Of a DNA stretch of 32,600 nt, positions 1-8,400 are shown one piece after another (within the stretch, counting starts at the first letter, position 1; each line of letters begins with the position of its first letter). Source of the DNA: Pseudomonadota bacterium (GTDB lineage: Bacteria; Myxococcota; UBA9042; PHBI01); NCBI GenBank assembly GCA_005772945.1, contig SXIE01000150.1, forward strand, positions 1-32,600, written 5' to 3'. The notes under the pieces were generated by a model. The model made no database searches and was not told the DNA's origin. It saw nothing but the letters and a program-made list of their open reading frames with translations. The translations under genes were made by a program, and so were the position numbers.

Positions 1-759
1 CTCTACCGCGCCTACGGCGCCTACTGGATGCAATGGGGCCGCAAGGCCGTGGAGCCCGCGGGTGAAGCGCGCTCCAACGTCGATGTGGCGCAGGCGCTGG
101 CCAAGCGCATGGGCCTCACCGACACGATCTTCGCGCTCTCGCCGCAGGACACCGCGCGCGAACTGTTCAAGGGCTCGACCGGTCCCGCGTCCAAGGCGGA
201 TCCGGAAAAACTCTTCGCCGGCGAGCCGATCCACATAGCCCACGATTGGGACGGCCAGCCGTTCAAGACGCCCTCGGGCAAGCTCGAATTCTTCTCCGAG
301 CAGCTCGCCGAGCAGGGCTTGCCGCCGATGCCCGACTGGGTGCCCGATCCGGTCGAGACAGCAGAAGCCGGCAAGTGGCCGCTGCGCCTGCTGACGGCGC
401 CCGGCTACTTCCAGGCGCACACAGCCTTCTCCGGCGTCGGTTTCCTGCGCAATCGCGAAGGCAAGCCCTTCTGCATCCTGCACCCGGAGGACGCGAAGAA
501 GCGCGGCCTGAAGGACGGCGACCAGGTCCGCGTTTTCAACGATCGCGGCGAGATCGGCCTGTTGCTGCAGGTCGTCGACGAAGTGCAGCCCGGAGTCCTG
601 CTCGTCCCCGGCCAGCGCCCGACCGGCGAAGCCGTGTTCGGCACGATCAACATGTTGTGCTCGGACCGTTACACCGACATGGGCGAAGGGGCGACCTACC
701 AGAGCACTTGGCTCGAGGTCGGCCCGTGGAAAGCCGCAAACGAGCTCGCTGCCGAGTGA
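1..759 (+). CDS. Molybdopterin oxidoreductase, C-terminal part (5' truncated by window edge)
   Basis: The frame is open from base 1, so the start lies outside the window; 252 residues are visible. The last ~130 residues look like a molybdopterin-dinucleotide-binding (Molydop_binding) domain: a stretch around 'LLTAPGYFQAHTAF', then 'LHPEDAKKRGLKDGDQVRVF' and 'VQPGVLLVPG', the usual double-psi barrel pattern. The segment before it (GEARSNVDVAQALAKRMG, then TPSGKLEFFS) is typical of DMSO-reductase-superfamily enzymes of the BisC or assimilatory nitrate reductase/formate dehydrogenase type. Such enzymes move two electrons or an oxygen atom at a bis-MGD Mo/W centre. The metal ligand and Fe-S cluster regions would lie upstream, so substrate and location cannot be judged. 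No partner subunit follows; a gap with palindromes separates it from the next gene. Confidence 0.85.
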   Translation, partial: LYRAYGAYWMQWGRKAVEPAGEARSNVDVAQALAKRMGLTDTIFALSPQDTARELFKGSTGPASKADPEKLFAGEPIHIAHDWDGQPFKTPSGKLEFFSEQLAEQGLPPMPDWVPDPVETAEAGKWPLRLLTAPGYFQAHTAFSGVGFLRNREGKPFCILHPEDAKKRGLKDGDQVRVFNDRGEIGLLLQVVDEVQPGVLLVPGQRPTGEAVFGTINMLCSDRYTDMGEGATYQSTWLEVGPWKAANELAAE

Positions 760-781
760 GTCACGCGCTCGCGTCGTGGGA

Positions 782-821
782 GTTTACGCCCGACGTAAAC
801 AAACTTACGTCGGGCGTAAAC
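782..821. promoter_or_regulatory. Perfect 17-bp inverted repeat made of two nested palindromes
   Basis: Arms 782-798 and 805-821 are exact reverse complements (17/17) around a 6-base loop. Each arm region is itself palindromic: GTTTACG (782-788) pairs with CGTAAAC (794-800), and TTACG (805-809) pairs with CGTAA (815-819). The two palindrome centres (791 and 812) are 21 bp apart, about two helical turns. No T-tract follows, which argues against a simple Rho-independent terminator. It lies 23 bases after one stop codon and 74 bases before the next start. It is either a tandem operator for a dimeric regulator of the downstream lipoprotein gene, or an unusual hairpin terminator. Confidence 0.6.
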
Positions 822-860
822 CGATTCGGGGCCGCTCGGACCCCTGGCAATGGGGCACGC

Positions 861-880
861 GCTGGCGTCGGCGCGCCAGC
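861..880. other. Short hairpin upstream of the DUF1592-type gene
   Basis: GCTGGCG (861-867) and CGCCAGC (874-880) are exact inverted repeats around a 6-base loop, 15 bases before the start codon at 895. It would sit in the 5' leader of the following lipoprotein gene. In GC-rich DNA a 7-bp stem can arise by chance, so its function is uncertain. Confidence 0.3.
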
Positions 881-894
881 CCGGTTAGGGTTGT

Positions 895-3069
895 GTGATG
901 CGGCACACCCCCCCGATGGCTCGCAGGAACGCACGGCGTGCGCTTGCGTGGCTCTTCACTGTCCCTTGGCTGTCAGGCGCGTGCGACTACGCCGACACGG
1001 TCGCGGGCACCGACATTGGCACGGCCTCCGACGGCGTGGTCCCCGCCGATGGCACGCCCGGCGAGACGAACGGCGCCGAGGTGCCCGACCCGTACGCGCC
1101 CGATCCGCGCGGCCCCGAGCACGTCGTCCTGCGCCGCCTCAACCGCACGGAATGGGCAAATACGGTGCGCGATCTGATCGGCACGCGGCAGGATCTGGCG
1201 CACGATCTGCCCGCCGACGACCTGGGCTATGGCTTCGACAATATCGCGAGCGTGCTCACGCTCTCGCCGCTCCACCTCGAGCTCTACGAGCGTGCGGCCG
1301 CGCTGCTGGCGCACGAGGCCCTGACGCCGCCGATCACGGCGCCGCTGTTCTTGCGGCTCGAAGCCGAGACGGCCGAATCCGACGACCCCTACGGGCAGGT
1401 CGCGGGCGACTTCTACTTCCTCGGATCCGGCGGCGGCCTCACCGCCGACGTCGACGTTCCGCGCGCCGGCCACTACGTCTTCGAGGCGCGCGCGTTCGAG
1501 GACCACGCCGGCGCCGAGAGCGCCCTCATGGCGTTCATGATCGATGGTCTCCCGGTCGGTAGCGTCTCGGTCACCGCCCCTAACAAAGGCGCGGCCGCGG
1601 TCTACAGCGTCGAGGTCGACGTCACGGCAGGCCGCCACGCGCTCGGGGTCGCGTTCGCGAACGACTTCTACGAGCCGCCGGCCGACCGCAATCTGAGCGT
1701 CGATTACTTTGGGCTGCGCGGGCCGGCGGTGCTCGATGTCCTCGCCGAGACGGCCTGGGGTCGCGTCGTGCCGTGTGACCTTGCGGCCATGGTGGCCGAG
1801 GATGCGGCGTGCGCCGAGACGCTGGTCGCGCAGCTCGCCTATCGCGCGTGGCGGCGGCCGGTCACACCGGCGGAGCTGGCGGCGCTGCTCGCGTTCTTCA
1901 CGGCGGCGCGCGCCGAGGGGACGCCGTTTCTCGAGGCGCTCGAGCTGCCCGTGCGCGCCATCCTCTTGGCCCCGCATTTCCTCTTCAAGGTCGAGCATCC
2001 GCTGGCGGCCGGCGCGACCGTGCCCGAGCCGCTCGATCCGTACGAGCTGGCGACGCGTCTTGCGTATTTTCTCTGGAGCTCGATGCCCGATGACGCGCTG
2101 CTCGCGGCGGCCAGCGACAGGCGCTTGGCGAACGTCGCGGGGATCGCGACCGAGGTCACGCGCATGCTGGCGGATCCGAAGGCGCGCGCGCTCGTCGACG
2201 ACTTCGCCAGCGAGTGGCTCTACGTGCGCGACATCGCGAATGTCTTCCCCGATCAGACCGCCTTTCCCGAGTTCGACGAGGACCTGCGGAGCGCGATGAT
2301 CGGGGAGATGCAGCGCTTTCTCGCGACGTTCTTCCGCGACCCGCGCCCGGTCCGCGAGCTGCTCACGGCCAGCGACACGGTCGTCAATCAGCGCCTCGCG
2401 GAACACTACGGATTGCCGCTGCAGTTGGCCGATGCGGAAACGTGGCAGACGGTCGAGCTGGCCGACGTGCCGCGGCGGGGCGTGCTCGGGAAGGCGGGGA
2501 TCATGACGGCGCTGTCGACGCCGTTTCGGACGTCGATCGTGCGACGCGGCAAGTGGGTCCTCGGGCAGCTGCTGTGCGCCGAGCCGCGGGCGCCGCCGGC
2601 GGATGTGCCGAGCTTGCCGACCGCCGATGGGGGCGCGCCGACGACGTTGCGCGCGATGATGGAGGCGCACATGACCGAGGAGCGCTGCCGGAATTGCCAC
2701 GAGTCGATGGATCCGATCGGGTTTGCGCTCGAGCCCTATGACGGGATCGGCGCGTGGCGCACGACCGACAACGGCTTTCCGATCGATGCGACCGGGCGGC
2801 TGCCGAGCGGCGAGTCGTTCGACGGGCCGGTGGCGCTGGCCGCGACGCTGGCGGGCGATCCGCGGCTCGATGCGTGTGTCATCGAGAAGCTGTTCGTGTA
2901 TGCGCTCGGACGCGGCGTGCGGCTGTCGGATCGGGACGCGCTGACGGGCCTCGCGAGCGGGTTCGCGGAGGCGGGCACGGCGCTTGGTGCGCTCGTCCGG
3001 CTCATCGCGACGAGCGATACGTTCCGCATGCGCGGGGTGCCAGCAACGAGCGACGAGGTGACGCCATGA
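895..3069 (+). CDS. DUF1592/DUF1588/DUF1585-type lipoprotein with a CBM-like insert
   Basis: 724 residues. The start is GTG at 895 directly followed by ATG at 898; either is possible. The N-terminus is basic, then hydrophobic, ending in LSGAC (Cys30), so it is probably a lipoprotein. In order: a DUF1587-like part (~76-140, 'LRRLNRTEWANTVRDLIG'); a beta-rich carbohydrate-binding-like insert (~152-275, starting 'RLEAETAES'); DUF1595 (~305-340); DUF1592 (~380-500, 'DPYELATRLAYFLWSS'); DUF1588 (~525-625) containing a CxxCH haem-like motif (C598, C601, H602) in 'CRNCHESMDPIGFALE'; and DUF1585 (~645-720). Such proteins are common in Planctomycetes and Myxococcota and are nearly always beside a DUF1552 or DUF1501 gene, as here. 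Their biochemistry is unsettled; a periplasmic redox or polymer-degrading role is often proposed. The stop overlaps the next start (ATGA). Confidence 0.9.
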   Translation: MMRHTPPMARRNARRALAWLFTVPWLSGACDYADTVAGTDIGTASDGVVPADGTPGETNGAEVPDPYAPDPRGPEHVVLRRLNRTEWANTVRDLIGTRQDLAHDLPADDLGYGFDNIASVLTLSPLHLELYERAAALLAHEALTPPITAPLFLRLEAETAESDDPYGQVAGDFYFLGSGGGLTADVDVPRAGHYVFEARAFEDHAGAESALMAFMIDGLPVGSVSVTAPNKGAAAVYSVEVDVTAGRHALGVAFANDFYEPPADRNLSVDYFGLRGPAVLDVLAETAWGRVVPCDLAAMVAEDAACAETLVAQLAYRAWRRPVTPAELAALLAFFTAARAEGTPFLEALELPVRAILLAPHFLFKVEHPLAAGATVPEPLDPYELATRLAYFLWSSMPDDALLAAASDRRLANVAGIATEVTRMLADPKARALVDDFASEWLYVRDIANVFPDQTAFPEFDEDLRSAMIGEMQRFLATFFRDPRPVRELLTASDTVVNQRLAEHYGLPLQLADAETWQTVELADVPRRGVLGKAGIMTALSTPFRTSIVRRGKWVLGQLLCAEPRAPPADVPSLPTADGGAPTTLRAMMEAHMTEERCRNCHESMDPIGFALEPYDGIGAWRTTDNGFPIDATGRLPSGESFDGPVALAATLAGDPRLDACVIEKLFVYALGRGVRLSDRDALTGLASGFAEAGTALGALVRLIATSDTFRMRGVPATSDEVTP

Positions 3070-4439
3070 GCTTGCAAGTCGGACGGCGTGCATTCTTGGG
3101 CGGCGCAGGGGTGGCGCTCGCGCTGCCGTTTCTCGAGTCCCTTGGCTTCTCGCGCATGCATCGAGCGCGGGCCGCCGGCGAGGGCACGAGCCCGCGTCGC
3201 CTCGTCTTTGTGTACGCGCCGAACGGCATGCACATGCCGTCGTGGACCCCGAGCGCCGCGGGCGACAGCTATGAACTCCCGTTCATTTTGGCGCCGTTCG
3301 CCGACGTGCGCGCCGATCTCACGGTCGTGACCGGGCTCGCGAATCGGCCGGGTGAGCCGGACCAGATCGGCGACCACGCAGCCGGCACCGGCGCGTTCCT
3401 GAGCTGCCACCACGTCTACAAGACCGAGGGCGACGACATCGAAAATGCCATGTCGGTCGACCAGCGCGCGGCCGCCATGCTCGGGGCCACGACCCGCCTC
3501 CCGTCGCTCGAGCTCGGGCTCGAGGGCGGCGGCTCGGTGGGCGGTTGCGACTCGGGCTATTCGTGCGCCTATGCGCGCAACATCGCGTGGGCCGGACCCA
3601 AGACGCCGATGCCGAAGATCACGCGGCCGCGGGTCGTCTTCGATCGCCTCTTCGCCGGGGTCGATGGGACGGCGAGTGCGGCCGTGAACGAGAGGCGCCA
3701 ACGCCAGCGCAAGAGCATCCTCGACTGGGTGCGCGGCGAGGCGACGACACTGAAGGGGCGGCTCGCGTCTGATGATGGACAGAAGCTCGACGAGTACCTG
3801 ACGGGGATCCGCGAGCTCGAGGCGCGCATCGACGCGACCCAGGCGGCGCCCGTCTGCGTGGCGCCCGAGCGAGCGATCTACGAGGGGGCAGGGGGGGATG
3901 CGGCCGGCGAGGTCGACGTGGCGGTGCAGAGCGCGCTCATGCGCGACCTGATCGTGACCGCGTTCCGCTGCGACATCACGCGCGTCGTGACGTTGATGCT
4001 CGCGAACGCGGGCTCGGGTCGGACCTATACGTGGCTCGATCCGACCGTCACCGGCGGGCATCACGACCTCTCGCATCACCAGGACGACCCCGAGAACTTC
4101 CGGAAGCTCGAGATCATCGATCGCTGGGAAGCGGGCGAGGTCGCGGCGCTGGTGAGGGCCCTTGGGGCGGGAGGCGCGACCGAAGCAGGCGGGCGGCGCC
4201 TTCTCGACGATACGCTCGTCTACTTTTCGAGCGAGGTATCCGACGGCAACGCCCACAACCACGACAACCTGCCGGTGCTTCTGGCGGGTCAACTCGGGGG
4301 CGCGGTGAGGACCGGTCGGCACCTGCAACTCGGCTCCGAGACGCCGCTCGCGAACCTGTTCGGGACGATCCTGTCGGCGGTCGGAGCCGACCCGAGTGGC
4401 TTCGGCGACGACCCGTCCGGACTCATCGACCTCCGCTGA
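3066..4439 (+). CDS. DUF1552 family exported protein
   Basis: 457 residues. It starts at the ATG overlapping the upstream stop codon (ATGA), so translation is probably coupled. The N-terminus has a twin-arginine pattern (R7-R8 in 'VGRRAFLGGAG') followed by a hydrophobic stretch, suggesting Tat export of a folded protein. The body matches the DUF1552 family as I know it: 'RRLVFVYAPNGMHMPSW' near the start, 'VVTGLANRPGEPDQIGDHAA', and 'GGHHDLSHHQDDPENF' with 'VYFSSEVSDGNAHNHDNLPV' near the end. The His/Asp-rich ends recall the alkaline phosphatase/sulfatase-like DUF1501 relatives, so a metal site is plausible but not proven. It almost certainly acts with the preceding DUF1592-type lipoprotein in the periplasm. 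Confidence 0.9.
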   Translation: MSLQVGRRAFLGGAGVALALPFLESLGFSRMHRARAAGEGTSPRRLVFVYAPNGMHMPSWTPSAAGDSYELPFILAPFADVRADLTVVTGLANRPGEPDQIGDHAAGTGAFLSCHHVYKTEGDDIENAMSVDQRAAAMLGATTRLPSLELGLEGGGSVGGCDSGYSCAYARNIAWAGPKTPMPKITRPRVVFDRLFAGVDGTASAAVNERRQRQRKSILDWVRGEATTLKGRLASDDGQKLDEYLTGIRELEARIDATQAAPVCVAPERAIYEGAGGDAAGEVDVAVQSALMRDLIVTAFRCDITRVVTLMLANAGSGRTYTWLDPTVTGGHHDLSHHQDDPENFRKLEIIDRWEAGEVAALVRALGAGGATEAGGRRLLDDTLVYFSSEVSDGNAHNHDNLPVLLAGQLGGAVRTGRHLQLGSETPLANLFGTILSAVGADPSGFGDDPSGLIDLR

Positions 4440-4463
4440 CAAGCGGTCGCCAGCGCGTTGTCA
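4437..4463. terminator. Weak inverted repeat spanning two convergent stop codons
   Basis: TGACAA (4437-4442) and TTGTCA (4458-4463) are inverted repeats, and GCG/CGC pairing continues inward with one bulged base. The repeat contains the stop codons of both convergent genes, with only 21 bases between them. There is no T-tract, so a role as a bidirectional terminator is tentative. Confidence 0.3.
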
Positions 4464-5495
4464 CCGCGGTGCGGGCGCGTCCGGCGTCGGCGGAAACGGC
4501 ACGGGCGTGAACCGGGTCGGGGTGCCGAAGTCGGCGTTGGGCGCGACGTAGGCCACGCCGTGGCGGTAGTCGAAGACGATCGTGAACTGGCGCAGGACCT
4601 CGTTGCCGAGGCTCGCATCGATCGTGGTCAGCGCGTTGAAGCCCGCCTTGGTGGTCGGTTGGCGGGCGACCACGTCCCGGAGCTCGCAGCGGGCGCACCA
4701 TTGGAGGTGCCCGACGACCCCGAGCTTGGCGGGGATGGGGCCGCCGATGCCGTAGCCGGTGAGCTGCTCGGGGCGGCCGGCGAAGACGCGCCCGATCGCC
4801 GGATGCGCCAGGAACGCCGTGAGGATCGTGAGCGCGGTCCGATCGCCGGTGTCGAGGAGCACCCGCGCCGGGACGCCGTCGATCACCGCGGCGACCACGG
4901 GCTTGTCGGCGACGAGCGTGAAGGGCACGCGATCGAAACCGGCGACCTCGGCGGGCTGCACGTCCTCCGTGAACGTGAGGCGGCCGATGGCGGGATCCGC
5001 CGGATCGACCGCAAATTCGATGCGCGCCGCGTAGCGCGCGAGGACCTCGAAGCCGAAGAGCCCGTCGAACGCCGCGAAGCCGAAGGCGCGCTGGATCGGG
5101 GACGTGTCGAGGACCATGAACTGCTGATCGGGCAGGAGCAGCGCGCCGATGCGAAAGCGGGCCACGCGCGTCCGCGCATACGAAACGGCCGCCTCGCCGG
5201 CGCCGGTCGCCCTCCCCGCGGGCTGGGTTGCGAGCCCGAGCCGCGCCGCGACCTGCGGCGTGAGCGCGTTGGCGCCGCCGGTGTCGAACGCGAAGCGGAA
5301 GGGGCCCGCGTCGTCGATGAAGGCGTCGACCCAGATCCGGTTGTCGATGAGGCGAAACGGGACCGAGACCCCGCGCGGCGCCGCGGGAGCTGGGTCGTCG
5401 GGTGTCGCGGCGACAGGGCGCGGGGGGCCGCAGGCGACGAGAAACGCCGCGACGAACGCCGCGAGTCCGGTGGACGCTGAGGGTCGTTCGGACAT
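4461..5495 (-). CDS. Retropepsin-like aspartyl protease-domain lipoprotein
   Basis: 344 residues. The chosen ATG at 5495 overlaps the upstream gene's stop (TGATG); the open frame extends further upstream but that extension is arginine-rich and lies over the neighbouring gene. The signal peptide ends in FLVAC (Cys22), a good lipobox. Two Asp-Thr-Gly motifs are visible in one chain: 'FAFDTGGANALTPQVAARLG' (D71) and 'VLLDTGDRTALTILTAF' (D215), each followed by the hydrophobic stretch typical of Asp_protease_2-like retropepsin folds. Retropepsins usually need two DTG motifs contributed by a homodimer; here a single chain holds both, like pepsins. The probable job is periplasmic or outer-membrane proteolysis. 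Coupling to the FG-GAP gene upstream suggests that protein is a substrate or partner. Confidence 0.8.
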   Translation of the reverse strand: MSERPSASTGLAAFVAAFLVACGPPRPVAATPDDPAPAAPRGVSVPFRLIDNRIWVDAFIDDAGPFRFAFDTGGANALTPQVAARLGLATQPAGRATGAGEAAVSYARTRVARFRIGALLLPDQQFMVLDTSPIQRAFGFAAFDGLFGFEVLARYAARIEFAVDPADPAIGRLTFTEDVQPAEVAGFDRVPFTLVADKPVVAAVIDGVPARVLLDTGDRTALTILTAFLAHPAIGRVFAGRPEQLTGYGIGGPIPAKLGVVGHLQWCARCELRDVVARQPTTKAGFNALTTIDASLGNEVLRQFTIVFDYRHGVAYVAPNADFGTPTRFTPVPFPPTPDAPAPR

Positions 5496-8400
5496 CAGTC
5501 GGGCGTGAGCTGCGGGAGGAGCCGGAGGCCTCCAGCCTCGAGCAGGAGTACGCCTAGGCGATCGTTGGCCCGCACCGGGAAGAGCCCCAGTGGGCGCCCG
5601 GCGGCGACGGACCCGTAGCGCCACTCGACATCGCGGCCAAGAGCGACGCGCACGTCGACGCGCGCCTTGCCGATCTCGCTCGCGGTCACCAGATCGACGA
5701 GCCCGTCGGCGTCGAGGTCGGCGACGACCAAGTCGGGCAGCGTCGCCGGGCCTACCCACGTGAAGTAGTCGCGCACGTACGCGAAGCCCCCGGTGGGCTG
5801 ACCCATGAGCAGAACGGTTGCATGTTGCTGCAAGTCTGCGAGCGCGTCGGCGGTCGTCACGACCAGATCGATCGAGCCGTCGTGATTCACGTCGAGCGGC
5901 GCGACCTTCGCAAACGTGGCGTCGAACCCGCGGAAATTGCCCGGGATCGAGTCGTAGTACGCAAAGCAATAGCTGTTGCCCGGGTAGCAGCCTTCATCGC
6001 GGAAGAAGCGGATGCACTCGCCCGCCTCGGGGCAGCTCCCGACAATGGCGAGCTCGTGGCCCGATGCGCCGCGGTCGAAGTCGGCGACGACGATCTGGCG
6101 GACGTTCGTCGGCACATCGCCGATGTTGTACGGGAACCAGGTCTGCCAGCCGTTACCGTCCTGGTGGTTCTCGAAGACCTGGAACCCGCCCATGGCGTCC
6201 GAGTTCGCGCCGGCCACGACGATGTCGTCGAGCCCGTCGCGGTCGACGTCGCTGGCCGCCAAGGCTTCGGGGGCCATGTCGTAGTCGAGGAGGCGATCGT
6301 AGTGGTCGTTCGGATCGAGGCCACCCAGCGTGTCGCGATACACGACGCGAAGCTGCATTTCGTACTGGGATTCGCCGAAAAAGAGCGCGAGATCCGATCG
6401 CCGATCGCCGTCGAAATCACCAGTCGCGACATGGACTTTGGGGTCGAGGTAGCTCGGGTAGATGACGTTCTGCAGCGTGTAGGACGCGTGGGTCGCGAAC
6501 GGGTCGCCGATCTCGATCGTGACGTCGCAGCCATTCCCGTCACCGGTATCGTAGACGGTCGTGCCGGCCGCGACGAAGTCCGTCGTGCGGTCGCCGTTGT
6601 AGTCGAGCGTCGCACCGGCCTGCCAGCGGTCGGGCGTGGCTTGAAAGGCGCGTGCGACCCCGTCGTCCTGGGGTGCACCGAGCGGGCCGCGCGCGCCGTA
6701 GGCGGCCGCATCGAACGCGATGTCGTCGCGGCCGTCGCCGTCGAAGTCGCCCGTCGCGAGGGGGCGCTCGTAGGTCGAGTCGACCGACATGCGCGTGACC
6801 GGCACGAAGCCGGTCGCGTCCTGGAGGTACGTCTCGAGGGTCCCGGCACCGCGGCAGGTCACCGCGAGATCGAGCCCGATCGCGTCGTCGAAACGCCCGA
6901 GCGCGAGGCGCTCGAGCCCCGTGCAGAGTGGCGTCGCATGGACGATCCCCAGCGTGCCGAGACCCGCGCCGCTCGGGGCGCGCACGACCACCCATCCGGC
7001 GCCCAGCGGATTCATCTCGGTCGGAATGGCCGAGAGTGCCACCGCGAGCTCGCGCCGTCCGGCGCCCGTGAGGTCGCCGATCGTCAGCGCTGCGACGTCG
7101 TACACGTCGTCGCCGGCGGGCGGCAGGCCGTCCTCGGTCGGGAGGCAACTCGGGGCGCCGAAGGCGCGCTGCGCTTGGCCGGATGGGTCGGCGGTCACCG
7201 ACAGGACACACACCTCGTGACGCGCGTTCGTGACGCCGTAGGCCACCTCGAGGTGGCCGTCGACGTCGAGATCGCCGACCGTGATGTGCGTGATGGTGCC
7301 GAGATCGGGAAGCCTGACGCTGGCGCCGCTCGCGAAGTCGAGACCGAGCGGGTAGTAGACCGTGAGCGCCTCGTCGCCGGTCGCCACCAGCAAGTCGAGC
7401 TGCCCGTCGTTGTCGACGTCGGCGGTCGCCAGTGCGGTCACGTCGTAGGTCTCCGCGAGGCTCGTCGGGCCCGAGTAGCGGAAGCCGTCGTTGTCGTTGG
7501 CGCGATAGATTTCGATCTGGCCGTCCGCGTAGCCAAGGATGATCTCCGGCAGGCCGTCGCCATTGAAGTCGCCCGTGGTCATGGTGCTCACCGCGTAGGG
7601 CATGACCTCGAGCCCGCGGTCGACCAGACGTTCGTCGAAGCCGCCATCACCGCGGCCGAACGACACGCTGAAGTGCGGGAAGCCGCCTTGGTCGTAGAAC
7701 CCGAGGAGGTCGACCTTGCCGTCGCGGTTGGCATCGAGAGCCTGGGCCAAGCGCGGCGCCTCGCTCTCGGCGCCCTGCGGCACATTCGCGTTCAACGTGC
7801 AGAGCTCGGACTCCTGGCGCCAGACGCCGAACGACCAGGTGCCGCTGACCCCCTGATAGAGCAACGCGACCTCGTCACGCAGCCCGGGGCGCGGGAGACG
7901 CACGAAGGTGCGAAGCAGCTGGCCGTCCAGATAGGTGCCGGGAAGCGCTTCCGGGCCGTTGGGCGCGAAGCCGATCGTGCCGCGATCCAGGAATGCGCCA
8001 TCCGTCGGTGACGTGACCAGCAGGTCCTCGCGCCCGTCGTGGTCGAAGTCCATCGTGCCCATGTGTTCCAAGTCAGTGACGTGGCTGTTGACGAGGCCGG
8101 GACTCCGACGCACGGTCGGGTCGAACGTGAGGGTCCCGAGCAGTCCCTCGACGATGCCGAACTCGCTCCCGTCTCGAAATGCCGCGTCCGCCACGCCGTC
8201 GCCGGACCGATCCGAGAGGACCACCTCCACGACGGGCGCGCCCAGCGGGAGGTCCTGGGTCGGGGCCATCGCCGTCTCGATGTTGTGCCAGACCGACAGG
8301 CCGAGATCGGTGCCGGCGACGACGTCGTCGTCCCCGTCGCGATCGAGATCGGCGGCCGCCAGGGCACGCACCGACGCGCGCGCGGGGTGGTTGGCGGCCT

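Noticed and set aside
1..759. Naming the first gene a nitrate reductase or formate dehydrogenase
   Set aside because: Only the C-terminal part is present; the residues that separate these enzymes lie outside the window.
973..3093. A 706-residue open frame on the - strand opposite the DUF1592-type gene, and similar ones at 2736-4442 (-) and 246-1562 (+)
   Set aside because: They are very Arg/Ala/Gly-rich, show no domain, and lie over genes with clear family motifs. Long antisense frames are expected in GC-rich DNA.
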